A stretch of 64,000 bases of DNA from Streptomyces cupreus (lineage in GTDB: Bacteria > Actinomycetota > Actinomycetes > Streptomycetales > Streptomycetaceae). A model generated the notes under the pieces. That model had not been told where the DNA came from. It saw only the letters and a list, made by a program, of their open reading frames with translations, and ran no database searches. Of the stretch, positions 1-8,593 are shown one piece after another (positions within the stretch are counted from its first letter, which is position 1; each line of letters starts with the position of its first letter). Position numbers and translations under genes: made by a program. The stretch is taken from contig NZ_JACMSF010000042.1 in the NCBI RefSeq assembly GCF_014257025.1, forward strand, positions 1 to 64,000. The letters are read 5' to 3'.

Positions 1-10
1 AATTTTTGGG

Positions 11-41
11 AAAACCCCGCTCCTTTCCGGTGCGGGGTTTT
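11..41. terminator. Rho-independent-type hairpin
   Basis: The 10-bp inverted repeat AAAACCCCGC / GCGGGGTTTT surrounds an 11-nt loop and is A-rich on one side and T-rich on the other, so it can work in both directions. It probably ends the gene left of the window and separates it from the HAD gene that starts 21 nt later. Confidence 0.75.
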
Positions 42-61
42 CTGCGTTTAGGCTCTTGGTC

Positions 62-706
62 ATGCGCTATGACCTCGTCATCTTCGACAACGACGGTGTG
101 CTCGTCGACAGTGAGCCCATCTCCAACCGACTGCTCGCCGCCTATCTCACCGAGCTGGGGCACCCGACCTCCTACGAGGACTCCCTGCGCGACTACATGG
201 GCGCGGCCATGCACCGCGTACACGATCTTGTCGAGGAGCGGACCGGGGAGCGGTTGCCGGTGGACTTCGATGATGTCTTTCATGCGCGGGTGTTCGCGGC
301 CTTCGAGCGGGAGTTGAAGCCTGTGGACGGGGCTGTGGGGGTGCTGGAGAAGCTTGCCGCCGATGGGGTGCCGTACTGCGTGGCCTCGTCCGGGAGTCAT
401 GAGCGGATTCGGGTGGGGCATCGGACCACCGGGCTGGCTCGATGGTTCGAGGACGGGCGGATCTTCAGTTCGCAGGATGTCGGGCGGGGGAAGCCGGCGC
501 CGGATCTGTTTCTCCATGCGGCCGAGCGGATGGGGGTCGCGCCGGAGCGGTGCGTCGTCGTGGAGGACAGTCCGCTGGGGGTGCGGGCTGCCGTCGCGGC
601 CGGGATGGACGTGTACGGGTTCACGGCGATGACGCCGGCCTCGCGGCTGGAGGGTGCCACTGGACTCTTCGGTGACATGGGGGAGTTGGTCGGTCTGCTG
701 GTCTGA
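62..706 (+). CDS. HAD-family phosphatase (beta-phosphoglucomutase-like)
   Basis: This 214-residue protein has all four HAD motifs. FDNDGVLVDSE near the N-terminus carries the nucleophile and acid/base Asp pair, VASSGSHER is the Thr/Ser motif, GRGKPAPD holds the Lys, and VVVEDSPLGVRAA is the acidic motif. The helical cap between motifs I and II fits subfamily IA, such as beta-phosphoglucomutase or phosphoglycolate phosphatase. The likely role is cytoplasmic hydrolysis of a small sugar phosphate; the substrate cannot be told. ATG at 62 is preferred over the in-frame TTG six bases upstream because homologues begin at the MRYDLVIFDNDG stretch. Codon use is G+C-rich like the neighbours. Confidence 0.9.
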   Translation: MRYDLVIFDNDGVLVDSEPISNRLLAAYLTELGHPTSYEDSLRDYMGAAMHRVHDLVEERTGERLPVDFDDVFHARVFAAFERELKPVDGAVGVLEKLAADGVPYCVASSGSHERIRVGHRTTGLARWFEDGRIFSSQDVGRGKPAPDLFLHAAERMGVAPERCVVVEDSPLGVRAAVAAGMDVYGFTAMTPASRLEGATGLFGDMGELVGLLV

Positions 707-776
707 CCAAAGCTGAGGGAAATTCATCTTTGGCTGGATCTACCCACGAGTACGCCGGGGCCCTACGCTCGCCGCC

Positions 777-1994
777 ATGACTGATGTGCTGCGGCGCGGC
801 AGGGCCTCGCTGGCGTTCAGCTTCTTCGCCCAGGGCGTCGCCTTTGCGCTGTTGGTGACCCGGATCCCGGCCATTCAGGACCGGTACGGCGTCTCCGACG
901 CGCTGTTGCCGGCCTTTCTCGCCGCCGTGCCGATCCTGGCCGGGGTCGGGAGCGTGGCGACCGAGCGGCTGGTGAAGCGGGTGCCGCCGAGTCGGGTGCT
1001 GCGGTGGTCCCAGCCGGTCGTGTTCCTGGCGCTGTTGGGCGTGGCGGCGGGGGACCGGATGGTCGAGCTGGGGGTGGCGCTCGGTGCGTTCGGGCTGTCC
1101 GTGGGGGCGTTGGACGCCTCGATGAACATGCTCGGGGTGAGTCTGCAGCGGTCGTACGGGCGCAGCATCATGCTCAGTTTTCACGCGGCGTACAGCCTGG
1201 GCGGGATTCTCGGGGCCTCGCTGGCGTGGGTGGGGGCGCACTGGGATCTCGCGCTGTTCGTCTCGTATCTGCCCGTCGTTGTGGCGCTGTTGCCGGGTGC
1301 GCTTGTGGGCAGTCGGTGGTACGTCGACGGGGAGCCGGTTGGTGTGAGGGACGAGGTGGTGAAGGGGTCGGCGGGCGGCGTCGGGTTCAAGGTGCTGTTG
1401 CCGCTGTGTCTGGTGATGACCTTCGCGTACATCGGGGATTCCACGGTCTCCAACTGGAGTGCGAAGTATCTCCAGGACGTGTTGGGGAGCAGTGAGCAGT
1501 TGGCGACTGTGCCGTACAACGTCTATATGGTGACGACCCTGTTGGGGCGGGCCATCGGGGACTTCGGGGTGCGGCGGTTCGGGGCCGTGGCCGTGGTGCG
1601 GGGTGGGGCGGTGGTCGCCGCGGGCGGGTTCGCCGTCGTGGCGGTGGCGGCTGGGGCCTGGGTGGGGATGCTCGGGTTCACCTTGCTGGGGCTGGGGTTG
1701 TGTGTGCTGGTGCCGCAGACCTTTGCCGCGGCGGGGCGGTTGTTCCCGGGGGCGTCCGATGCGGCCGTTGCTCGGCTGAATGTGTTCAACTATGTGGGCT
1801 TTTTGATCGGTTCGCCGTTGGTGGGGGCCTTGGGCGATGCGTGGAGTTATCGCGGGGCGATGCTTGTGCCGATGGTGTTGGTGCTGGTGACGCTCGTGTA
1901 TGCCCGGTCGTTCGAGGCTCAACCGGACCGATACGGTGGCGGGCATGAGCGGCCGCGCACAGCTGATGTGGGACGAGGCAGTAACGGGGTATGA
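777..1994 (+). CDS. MFS transporter
   Basis: This 405-residue integral membrane protein has about 12 hydrophobic segments spread over its whole length, as in the major facilitator superfamily. The N-terminal half contains the start of the first helix (FSFFAQGVAFALLVTRIP) and a conserved region with ALDASMNMLGVSLQ; this type is often annotated as sugar or fucose-like MFS. It most likely exports or imports a small molecule across the cytoplasmic membrane, substrate unknown. The last 50 nt overlap the start of the downstream acuC-like gene in another frame, so the two are probably cotranscribed and translationally coupled. Confidence 0.85.
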   Translation: MTDVLRRGRASLAFSFFAQGVAFALLVTRIPAIQDRYGVSDALLPAFLAAVPILAGVGSVATERLVKRVPPSRVLRWSQPVVFLALLGVAAGDRMVELGVALGAFGLSVGALDASMNMLGVSLQRSYGRSIMLSFHAAYSLGGILGASLAWVGAHWDLALFVSYLPVVVALLPGALVGSRWYVDGEPVGVRDEVVKGSAGGVGFKVLLPLCLVMTFAYIGDSTVSNWSAKYLQDVLGSSEQLATVPYNVYMVTTLLGRAIGDFGVRRFGAVAVVRGGAVVAAGGFAVVAVAAGAWVGMLGFTLLGLGLCVLVPQTFAAAGRLFPGASDAAVARLNVFNYVGFLIGSPLVGALGDAWSYRGAMLVPMVLVLVTLVYARSFEAQPDRYGGGHERPRTADVGRGSNGV

Positions 1995-3120
1995 CTTCGG
2001 TCCGGACCATCCGATGGATCCGGTCCGGCTTGCCCTGACCCGGCGACTGGTCGAGGCCTTCGGGCTCGACCAGGACGTGGATGTGGTCGCGGCGAAGGCG
2101 GCGGGGGACTCGACGTTGCGGCTCGTGCACCGGGAGGACTACATCGCGGCCGTGAAGGCGGCGTCGGCGGATCCCGGGGTGGCGGACGGGTCGTACGGTC
2201 TTGGGACGCTCGATGATCCCGCGTTCGCGGGGATGCATGAGGTCTCGGCGCTGATCGCGGGGCAGTCGGTGGGGGCCGCGGAGGCGGTGTGGCGCGGGGA
2301 GGCGCTGCACGCGGTGAACTTCGCGGGTGGGTTGCATCATGCGATGTCCGGGGGTGCTTCGGGGTTCTGCATCTACAACGACGCGTCGCTGGCCATCGCG
2401 CGGTTGCTGGAGCTGGGTGCTGAGCGGGTCGCGTATGTGGACGTGGATGTGCATCACGGGGACGGTGTGCAGGCGGCCTTCTGGGAGGATCCGCGGGTTC
2501 TGACGATCTCCCTGCATGAGCATCCTCGGACGTTGTTTCCGCAGACCGGGTGGCCTGAGGAGACCGGGGCGGCAGGGGTCGCGGAAGGGTCGGCGGTGAA
2601 TGTGGCGTTGCCGGCGGGGACCGGGGACGCGGGGTGGTTGCGGGCGTTTCATGCTGTGGTGCCGGAGTTGATCGCTGATTTTCGGCCGCAGGTGTTGGTG
2701 ACGCAGCATGGCGCGGATACGCACTTCGAGGATCCGTTGGCGCATTTGGCTGTGTCGCTCGATGCGCAGCGGGCTGTGCAGGTTGCCTGCCATTCGTTGG
2801 CACATGAGTACGCCGAGGGGCGGTGGGTGGCGCTCGGGGGTGGCGGGTACGCGGTGGTGGATGTGGTGCCGCGGTCGTGGACGCATCTGGTGGGGATTGC
2901 CGCGGGGCGGGAGATTGCTCCGGAGGCTTCGATTCCTGAGGAGTGGCGGCAGGAAGTGTTCGTTCGTACGCGGCAGTTGGCGCCGGTGCGGATGACTGAC
3001 GGGCGGTGGCCTGTCAGGTGGGGGGACTGGGAGGCGGGGTACGACCCTGCGGACCGGTTGGACCAGGCGGTGCTGGCGGCTCGGCGGGCGGTGTTTCCGT
3101 TGCGGGGGCTGCTGGCGTAG
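1945..3120 (+). CDS. acuC: AcuC-type histone deacetylase superfamily protein
   Basis: This 391-residue protein belongs to the zinc-dependent arginase/deacetylase fold shared by class I/II histone deacetylases and AcuC. Visible family signatures are the HH motif in GGLHHAMSGGASGF, the metal-binding VDVDVHHGDGVQ segment, the TISLHE strand, and ALGGGGYA near the C-terminus. In Bacillus, AcuC deacetylates acetyl-CoA synthetase; the same role here is inference. ATG at 1945 is chosen over an in-frame ATG at 1900 because MSGRAQLMWDEAVTGYDFGPDHPM is the conserved beginning of the family. The gene overlaps the 3' end of the MFS gene by 50 nt. Confidence 0.88.
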   Translation: MSGRAQLMWDEAVTGYDFGPDHPMDPVRLALTRRLVEAFGLDQDVDVVAAKAAGDSTLRLVHREDYIAAVKAASADPGVADGSYGLGTLDDPAFAGMHEVSALIAGQSVGAAEAVWRGEALHAVNFAGGLHHAMSGGASGFCIYNDASLAIARLLELGAERVAYVDVDVHHGDGVQAAFWEDPRVLTISLHEHPRTLFPQTGWPEETGAAGVAEGSAVNVALPAGTGDAGWLRAFHAVVPELIADFRPQVLVTQHGADTHFEDPLAHLAVSLDAQRAVQVACHSLAHEYAEGRWVALGGGGYAVVDVVPRSWTHLVGIAAGREIAPEASIPEEWRQEVFVRTRQLAPVRMTDGRWPVRWGDWEAGYDPADRLDQAVLAARRAVFPLRGLLA

Positions 3121-3228
3121 GGGGTGGGGCTTTTCGCCCCCCCCAAGCGGCCCCCCGGTTACGCCAACCGTGTGCACTTCCCCCATTCCACCCCGCACCC
3201 TCGCCCCCCGCCCGTCAGCATCGCTCCC

Positions 3229-4044
3229 GTGTTGTCCATCGGTGCTCTGCGTGCTCATCTCGTTGCCGCTCGGTTGGCCGGGGTTGTGGCGACTTCGCGC
3301 GAGGAGAGTTTGCGGAGTTATCGGCTCTTCGCGGCTCGGGATCCTCGTGTGTTGATCGGGCTTGATCCTGAATCGTCCTGGGGGCAGCTGGAATTGATCG
3401 AGCTCATGGCCGACAGATGCGGGGTTTCCGGCGATCCGTTGCGCAGCGACGGGCATGATGTGATCGATCCCGCACGAACCCTGGTCGCGCTCGACGCCTT
3501 CGCCGAGCGGATCGGCGCTGCCGCCCAGCGCGGCGCCCCCGTCCTGCTCGGGACCGGACACCCGCATCGACTGCTCGGTTTCTACGTCGCCTTGGCGGAC
3601 GCTCTCTCGGCGGCTGGATGTGCCGTACTCACACCGGCGCAGGGTCGCTGTATCGACATAACGACCCGGTTCGGTCTACGTACGTACAACCTTGACTACG
3701 TACGAGGAGTCGCGCTCGTACGCGAACCCGGTGCCCCGAGCTCCGGTGGTGAGCCCGGCGCACACACCCACTCGCCGCTCCCGGTTCGTACCGCGCTGGC
3801 CGCGGCCGCCGAGGCCGGCGGGCCGTTGCCGGAGCTGGTGATCGGGGATCACGGCTGGGTCTGCGGGGCAGGTCAGCTGGGGTTTGAGGCCATTGGGCTC
3901 GCCGATACCGATGACCCCGCGCTCTTCGTGGGGGAGGCCGAGGGGGTCGTGTCCGTCGTCGTTCCACTTGATGACGCTGTGCGGTCTGATTACTACCGGC
4001 CGCTTACCCGCTACGTACTCAATCGAGCGTGTCTGTCACAGTAG
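3229..4044 (+). CDS. Streptomyces-conserved phosphatase-like protein
   Basis: This cytoplasmic protein of about 271 residues is usually annotated as a phosphatase in streptomycetes and sits between acuC and bdtA. Recognisable parts are the amphipathic start GALRAHLVAARLAG, the LLGTGHPHRLLGFY segment that could bind phosphate, and EAVIGDHGWVCGAGQLGFEAIG-type C-terminal residues (IGDHGWVCGAGQLGFE). No classical HAD or PTP motif is present, so the phosphatase label rests on memory of family annotation. The open frame extends to 3124, but the extra 35 residues are Pro-rich and unlike protein; GTG at 3229 is a guess and no good ribosome-binding site supports either start. Confidence 0.7.
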   Translation: MLSIGALRAHLVAARLAGVVATSREESLRSYRLFAARDPRVLIGLDPESSWGQLELIELMADRCGVSGDPLRSDGHDVIDPARTLVALDAFAERIGAAAQRGAPVLLGTGHPHRLLGFYVALADALSAAGCAVLTPAQGRCIDITTRFGLRTYNLDYVRGVALVREPGAPSSGGEPGAHTHSPLPVRTALAAAAEAGGPLPELVIGDHGWVCGAGQLGFEAIGLADTDDPALFVGEAEGVVSVVVPLDDAVRSDYYRPLTRYVLNRACLSQ

Positions 4045-4098
4045 GCCGCCGATGGGTGCACCTCTTCCCCACTCGCATCACCCGCCCCTACATTGGGG

Positions 4099-4126
4099 AG
4101 TGAGCACGCAGCGACGAAGAGTCACC
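4099..4126. promoter_or_regulatory. Possible BldD-type operator upstream of bdtA
   Basis: AGTGA (4099-4103) and TCACC (4122-4126) form an interrupted inverted repeat matching the published BldD consensus AGTgA-(n)-TCACc. It lies about 50 nt before the bdtA start. In S. coelicolor, bdtA (BldD target A) is repressed by BldD; transfer of that fact to this site is inference. Confidence 0.5.
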
Positions 4127-4173
4127 GGAAGGGGAAGCCGGTGGCCGTCGAGTGCGGAAGGTTCAGGTGTGTC

Positions 4174-4386
4174 ATGGCTGCAGCTGGCGAGAGGCCTCTG
4201 AACGAGGTTCAGTTCCTTACCGTGGCGGAAGTCGCCTCGGTGATGCGAGTGTCGAAGATGACCGTGTACCGGCTGGTGCACAGCGGTCATCTGCCCGCGA
4301 TCCGGGTGGGGCGGTCCTTCCGCGTCCCCGAGCAAGCGGTACACGAGTACCTCCGCGAGAGCTATGTGGGGGTGGAAACCGCCTGA
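4174..4386 (+). CDS. bdtA: BldC/excisionase-like HTH regulator (bdtA-like)
   Basis: A 70-residue protein consisting almost entirely of a MerR/excisionase-type winged helix. VQFLTVAEVASVMRVSKMTVYRLVHSG is the helix-turn-helix and ALPAIRVGRSFRVPEQAV-like residues (IRVGRSFRVPEQAV) form the wing. It should bind DNA as a small regulator like BldC. Position between a phosphatase-like gene and the bTHX-type ribosomal protein gene matches bdtA of S. coelicolor, named as a target of BldD. ATG at 4174 is taken because upstream in-frame residues do not resemble the family; the start has only a weak ribosome-binding site. Confidence 0.75.
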   Translation: MAAAGERPLNEVQFLTVAEVASVMRVSKMTVYRLVHSGHLPAIRVGRSFRVPEQAVHEYLRESYVGVETA

Positions 4387-4543
4387 CGGCAAAGGGCGTG
4401 GGGGGATCCTCAGGGCACCAGCGGATCTCCCCCCGCCGCCTCGATTACGACCTCAGCGCTCGGGCGGGTAGGCTAGCCCCTCGTAGGTCGTGTGGGCCCA
4501 TGGCGCCCAAACACCGAGTGATGAGAAGTGAGCGAGGGTAGTC

Positions 4544-4642
4544 GTGGGCTCTGTTATCAAGAAGCGGCGCAAGCGGATGGCCAAGAAGAAGCACCGCAAG
4601 CTGCTCAAGCGCACGCGCGTTCAGCGTCGCAACAAGAAGTAA
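4544..4642 (+). CDS. 32-residue bTHX-type (AURKAIP1/COX24-domain) ribosomal protein
   Basis: This tiny GTG-started gene encodes 32 residues beginning MGSVIKKRRKRMAKKKHRK and ending RNKK, with more than half Lys or Arg. It matches the AURKAIP1/COX24-domain proteins of actinobacteria, described as a small-subunit ribosomal protein (bTHXc or bS22 type). A GAGG-like sequence lies about 8 nt upstream of the GTG. It follows bdtA in the same direction and is closed by a strong hairpin at 4671-4702. Because it is so short it is easily missed by gene finders. Confidence 0.88.
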   Translation: MGSVIKKRRKRMAKKKHRKLLKRTRVQRRNKK

Positions 4643-4670
4643 GTTCGCGACGCGAGCCGCGAGAGCATGT

Positions 4671-4702
4671 GTGGCCCCCCACCGGATCAGGTGGGGGGCC
4701 AC
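4671..4702 (+). terminator. Terminator after the bTHX-type gene
   Basis: A perfect 13-bp stem, GTGGCCCCCCACC / GGTGGGGGGCCAC, with a 6-nt loop lies 28 nt after the stop codon of the 32-residue ribosomal protein. There is no T-run, as is common for streptomycete terminators. Confidence 0.8.
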
Positions 4703-4927
4703 GCGCGTTCGCAGCCCAGTTGTGCGGTGGGCCGGACTCTGTGCGTATGTCTGGACACCGGCATGGCTTGGTCTGTTCGTACGTCTGTCGCTGTCGTCAC
4801 TTCGTGCATTGGGTGGTCATCACAGCGCAACATCGACCCGCTAAGTTGGCCGCACACGGGGAACCCGGCAGGGTAACGAGCAGCGGTAGAGCAGGTCTGG
4901 ACGATTCCTGGAAGGAAGGCGCTGATC

Positions 4928-5989
4928 TTGGGCAAGATCGTGCTCGTGACCGGAGTGGCCCGTCAACTGGGAGGCCGGTTCGTACGTCGGATCCAGCGTG
5001 ACCCACAGGTGGACCGGGTCGTCGCCGTGGACGCGGTTGCGCCCGAGCACCATCTGGGCGGCGCGGACTTCATCCAGGCCGACATCCGGCAGCCCACCAT
5101 CGCGCGGGTGCTGGCCGAGACGGCCGCCGACACGGTCGTACACATGGATGTGACGGGCACGGCGCTCGGCAGTGGCAGCCGGACCACGGTCAAGGAGACC
5201 AACGTCATCGGCACCATGCAGCTGCTCGGCGCGTGCCAGAAGTCGCCGACCGTGAAGCGGCTGGTGGTGAAGTCCAGTACGAACGTGTACGGGTCGGCGC
5301 CGCGCGATCCCGCAGTCTTCACCGAGACCACCCCGCCGAAGTCCCTGCCCAGTGGCGGGTTCGCCAAGGACACCGTCGAGGTCGAGGGGTATGTGCGCGG
5401 CTTCGCCCGGCGGCGGCCGGACGTCGCCGTGTGTGTGCTGCGGTTCGCCAACATCCTCGGCCCGACCGCTGACTCGCCGCTCGCCGCGTACTTCTCGCTG
5501 CCCGTGCTGCCGACCGTCTTCGGCTACGACCCGCGGTTGCAGTTCGTGCACGAGGACGATGTGATCGAGGTGCTGCGGATCGCCTCGCACGAGCCCGAGC
5601 GGGGCACCCTCAACAGCGGCACCTTCAATATCGCCGGCGACGGAGTCCTGCTGCTGTCGCAGTGTTCGCGACGGCTCGGCCGGCCCACCGTGCCCCTGCT
5701 GCTGCCCGCCGTCACCTGGGCCGGCTCGCTGGTGCGCACGCTCGGCATGACGGACTTCTCGCCCGAACAGATCCGGCTGCTCACCCACGGCCGGGTCGTG
5801 GCCACGGATCAGATGCGCGAGACCCTAGGCTTCCAGCCGAAGTACACGACCGCGGAGACCTTCGCGGAATTCGCGCGCAGCCGCGGACCCGGACTGCTCC
5901 CGCCGGAGGCCCTTGCGGGGGCCGTCGACCGGATCGCCGCGCTGTCCCTCCAGGGCAGCGGTCACCCCCCGACGCAGAGCGCCAACTGA
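4928..5989 (+). CDS. NAD-dependent epimerase/dehydratase (extended SDR)
   Basis: This 353-residue cytoplasmic enzyme of the extended short-chain dehydrogenase/reductase fold opens with KIVLVTGVARQLGGRF, a variant of the TGxxGxxG nucleotide-binding loop. It continues with a VVHMDVTG strand and an SSTNVYGSAP segment, where Ser and Tyr fall at catalytic-type positions. It probably acts on a nucleotide sugar or related substrate; the exact reaction is not evident. The TTG start at 4928 is preceded by GGAAGGA at a good distance. The acyltransferase gene follows after 14 nt, suggesting a two-gene operon, perhaps in envelope lipid or glycan metabolism. Confidence 0.85.
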   Translation: MGKIVLVTGVARQLGGRFVRRIQRDPQVDRVVAVDAVAPEHHLGGADFIQADIRQPTIARVLAETAADTVVHMDVTGTALGSGSRTTVKETNVIGTMQLLGACQKSPTVKRLVVKSSTNVYGSAPRDPAVFTETTPPKSLPSGGFAKDTVEVEGYVRGFARRRPDVAVCVLRFANILGPTADSPLAAYFSLPVLPTVFGYDPRLQFVHEDDVIEVLRIASHEPERGTLNSGTFNIAGDGVLLLSQCSRRLGRPTVPLLLPAVTWAGSLVRTLGMTDFSPEQIRLLTHGRVVATDQMRETLGFQPKYTTAETFAEFARSRGPGLLPPEALAGAVDRIAALSLQGSGHPPTQSAN

Positions 5990-6003
5990 GGAGCGCATCA
6001 ACG

Positions 6004-7044
6004 ATGGCGGACGCCAAGGTCATTCCGTTCGACGACGACCGGTCCCGCGCGGGCGCCGTACAGCGGCCGGCGCGGCGCCGGAGCGCGGGGAACCGGCGCA
6101 AGAGCGCGGAGCCCGCGCTGGTACGTGAGGTCAAGACCCTGCCCGACCGGGCTGCCTCGCAGGATGATGTTCCGGTGACACAGGAGAAGCGGGAGCCGCA
6201 GGACGGCGGCCTGGAGCGGCGCATCGCCGGCGGCCTGTCCTTTCTGCGCCGCCGTCTCACCGGGGACTACGAGGTCGACGACTTCGGCTACGACGAGGAG
6301 CTGACCGACCAGGTCCTGATGTCGCTGCTGCGCCCGGTGTACGAGAAGTACTTCCGGGTCGAGGTGAAGGGCGTGGAGAACATCCCGTCCGAGGGCGGCG
6401 CCCTGATCGTCGCCAACCACTCCGGCACCCTGCCGCTGGACGGCCTGATGATGCAGGTCGCCGTCCACGACAACCACCCGGCGGGGCGTCATCTGCGGCT
6501 GCTCGCGGCGGACCTGGTCTTCATGCTGCCGGTGGTCAACGAACTCGCGCGCAAGCTCGGCCACACCCTGGCCTGCGCGGAGGACGCCGAACGCCTTCTC
6601 GGCCAGGGCGAGCTGGTCGGGGTGATGCCGGAGGGCTTCAAGGGCATCGGCAAGCCCTTCAGCGAGCGCTACAAGCTCCAGCGCTTCGGCCGTGGCGGCT
6701 TCGTCTCGACCGCGCTGCGCCAGGGCGCGCCGATCATCCCGTGCTCGATCGTGGGCGCGGAGGAGATCTACCCGATGATCGGCAACGCCAGGACGCTGGC
6801 CCGGGTCCTCGGCTTCCCGTACTTCCCGCTGACCCCGACCTTCCCCTGGCTGGGCCCGCTGGGCGCGATCCCCCTCCCGACGAAGTGGACGATCCAGTTC
6901 GGCGAGCCGATCCGCACGGACGGCTATCCACCGGAGGCGGCCGAGGACCCGATGCTGATGTTCAACCTGACGGACCAGGTCAGGGAACAGATCCAGCACA
7001 CCTTGTACAAGCTGCTGGTGCAGCGCAGATCGGTGTTCTTCTAG
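6004..7044 (+). CDS. Lysophospholipid (1-acyl-glycerol-3-phosphate-type) acyltransferase
   Basis: A 346-residue protein with a charged, Arg-rich N-terminal extension of about 90 residues followed by a PlsC-type acyltransferase domain. Family block I appears as VANHSGTLPLDGL, with His and Asp spaced slightly wider than the usual NHxxxxD, and block III as VMPEGFKGIGK. It likely transfers an acyl chain to lysophosphatidate or another glycerol lipid at the inner membrane face. The ATG at 6004 follows GAGGAGCG and lies 14 nt after the epimerase stop codon. A perfect 16-bp terminator separates it from convergent rsbN. Confidence 0.85.
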   Translation: MADAKVIPFDDDRSRAGAVQRPARRRSAGNRRKSAEPALVREVKTLPDRAASQDDVPVTQEKREPQDGGLERRIAGGLSFLRRRLTGDYEVDDFGYDEELTDQVLMSLLRPVYEKYFRVEVKGVENIPSEGGALIVANHSGTLPLDGLMMQVAVHDNHPAGRHLRLLAADLVFMLPVVNELARKLGHTLACAEDAERLLGQGELVGVMPEGFKGIGKPFSERYKLQRFGRGGFVSTALRQGAPIIPCSIVGAEEIYPMIGNARTLARVLGFPYFPLTPTFPWLGPLGAIPLPTKWTIQFGEPIRTDGYPPEAAEDPMLMFNLTDQVREQIQHTLYKLLVQRRSVFF

Positions 7045-7080
7045 GCCATCCTTCGCGGACAGAAGAAACGTTTATACGGC

Positions 7081-7116
7081 ATCGGGGGCGCCCTTCCGAA
7101 GAAGGGCGCCCCCGAT
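7081..7116. terminator. Bidirectional terminator between acyltransferase and rsbN
   Basis: A perfect 16-bp inverted repeat, ATCGGGGGCGCCCTTC / GAAGGGCGCCCCCGAT, with a CGAA tetraloop lies between two convergent genes and ends 11 nt before the rsbN stop codon. It should stop transcription from both sides. Confidence 0.9.
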
Positions 7117-7127
7117 ACGCGTACTGC

Positions 7128-8360
7128 CTAGTTCGCGTCCTCGCCTTCGATGCCGAGCCCGGGGAGCAGGCCCGGGAGCAGCGGCGGGAGGGTCACATCC
7201 GGCTCCGGGAGCGGCATGTCGCCGGTCGACGGAGTCGTACTGTCGGTGCTGTTCAGGGGCGAGTCGAGCAGGCCTCCCGTGCTGCCACCGAGCAGGCCGT
7301 CGTCCTCGCTGCCGGAGCTCGCGGACTTGCTGGGGCTCCCGCTGCTGGACTGGCGGCCGTCGGAGGTGCTGATGCCGCTGCTGGGGGCGGTCGAGCGGTC
7401 CGTACCGGACGAGCCGGTGGAGGCCGCGCCGGAACCGCCCTGCCACATGCCGTCGCCGCCCTGGGCGGGGAGCTCGGGCAGCAGGGACTGCAGCGGGGCC
7501 ACTTCTTCGTCTATGGCGTCGAAGACCGACGACACCTGCTCGCCGACGTCGCCGAGCTGGACGGGGAGCCGGTCGCGCAGGGCGCCCCAGGTGCCGCGGT
7601 GCGAGCGGGAGAAGGTGGACAGCGCCTGGATGGGGCCGAGGGAGTCCGGGTCGGCCGCATACGCCGCGGAGAGCAGGCGATGGCCCTCGGAGGCGTCGTG
7701 ATGCATCCCGGACAGGGCGCGGCGGATCTCGCCGAGGGACTCGTGGTCGAGGTGGCCGCTGCGGCCGCGCTCCATCAGCCGACGCGCCTCGCTCAGCCGG
7801 GTGGAGGCCTGGTCGAGGAAGACCTGGCCGCGCTCGCTGTCGCCGTCGGCGAGGCCGCGCTTGAAGTCCTCTATGCCGCGCTTGAGGCCGTAGAGCGAGT
7901 CGCCGGGCAGGGCGTCACCGCTGGCGGCGGCGACTCCGCCGAAGGCGCCGGCGGCGACTCCGACGCTGAGGCCGCCCGCGGCGAGGCCCTTGGTGAGCCG
8001 GGACCGCGGTCGCAACTTGCCCAGCGGACTCGCCCGGTGGGCGCCCCGGGCCCGACGGGAACGCTGCTCGGGTACCGAAGAATCCGCCCCGCCTCCGGAG
8101 CCCTCCAGCAGCATGGCCTCCATCGCGGCCACGAGCTGAGCGCGCTGGACGACCTTGACCTCGGGATCCATCTCCGGCTTGGGCAGCTCGCCGAGACCCG
8201 ACGCGAGGGCCAACAGGCGGCCCTGCTCGGTCTGTTCCGCAGCAGCCGGGGCCGGTGCCGGTCCTTCGGACTGCTCGGCCGCCGTACCCCGGTCGGACTG
8301 CTCCTGCAGGGCCTGGGCGAAGGCGTTCGCCCGCCGGTGCGCCGATACGTTCGCGATCAC
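7128..8360 (-). CDS. rsbN: Anti-sigma factor RsbN (DUF5667), partner of BldN
   Basis: This 410-residue membrane protein lies immediately downstream of bldN, as rsbN does in S. coelicolor and S. venezuelae, where it is a membrane anti-sigma factor holding sigma-BldN inactive. The N-terminal 110 residues are cytoplasmic and would bind sigma; KGLAAGGLSVGVAAGAFGGV is the single membrane span, followed by a DUF5667 region (GDSLYGLKRGIEDFKRGL) and a long Ser/Gly/Pro-rich outer tail. No zinc-binding anti-sigma motif is visible, in line with the published atypical family. GTG at 8360 is chosen because AGGAGGTG lies 8 nt upstream; the open frame reaches three codons further. Confidence 0.9.
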   Translation of the reverse strand: MIANVSAHRRANAFAQALQEQSDRGTAAEQSEGPAPAPAAAEQTEQGRLLALASGLGELPKPEMDPEVKVVQRAQLVAAMEAMLLEGSGGGADSSVPEQRSRRARGAHRASPLGKLRPRSRLTKGLAAGGLSVGVAAGAFGGVAAASGDALPGDSLYGLKRGIEDFKRGLADGDSERGQVFLDQASTRLSEARRLMERGRSGHLDHESLGEIRRALSGMHHDASEGHRLLSAAYAADPDSLGPIQALSTFSRSHRGTWGALRDRLPVQLGDVGEQVSSVFDAIDEEVAPLQSLLPELPAQGGDGMWQGGSGAASTGSSGTDRSTAPSSGISTSDGRQSSSGSPSKSASSGSEDDGLLGGSTGGLLDSPLNSTDSTTPSTGDMPLPEPDVTLPPLLPGLLPGLGIEGEDAN

Positions 8361-8593
8361 TGGCGGCACCTCCTCTCGTCATGACGGTCGACTCCCCAGG
8401 GGGTCCTGAGGGTTGCACGACCTGACCACATCCACACGATCGAGTGATCGGAGACGGCCGGGTAGTGACCACAGGGAGCCTGCATCCCGCACAACGAGCG
8501 GCTCGGCACTTGGGTTACGGACGGCGGATGATCGGATCGGGGAGTCAACGGACTTTCACCGAAAGCGAGTTGAGTACTACCGAGCGTATGCGA

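Noticed and set aside
1786..3567. 593-residue antisense frame over acuC
   Set aside because: Low-complexity Pro/Arg/His composition; it is the shadow of acuC and the phosphatase-like gene, caused by third-position G+C bias.
6741..8384. 547-residue + strand frame over rsbN
   Set aside because: Antisense of rsbN, no domain, and it crosses a perfect terminator.
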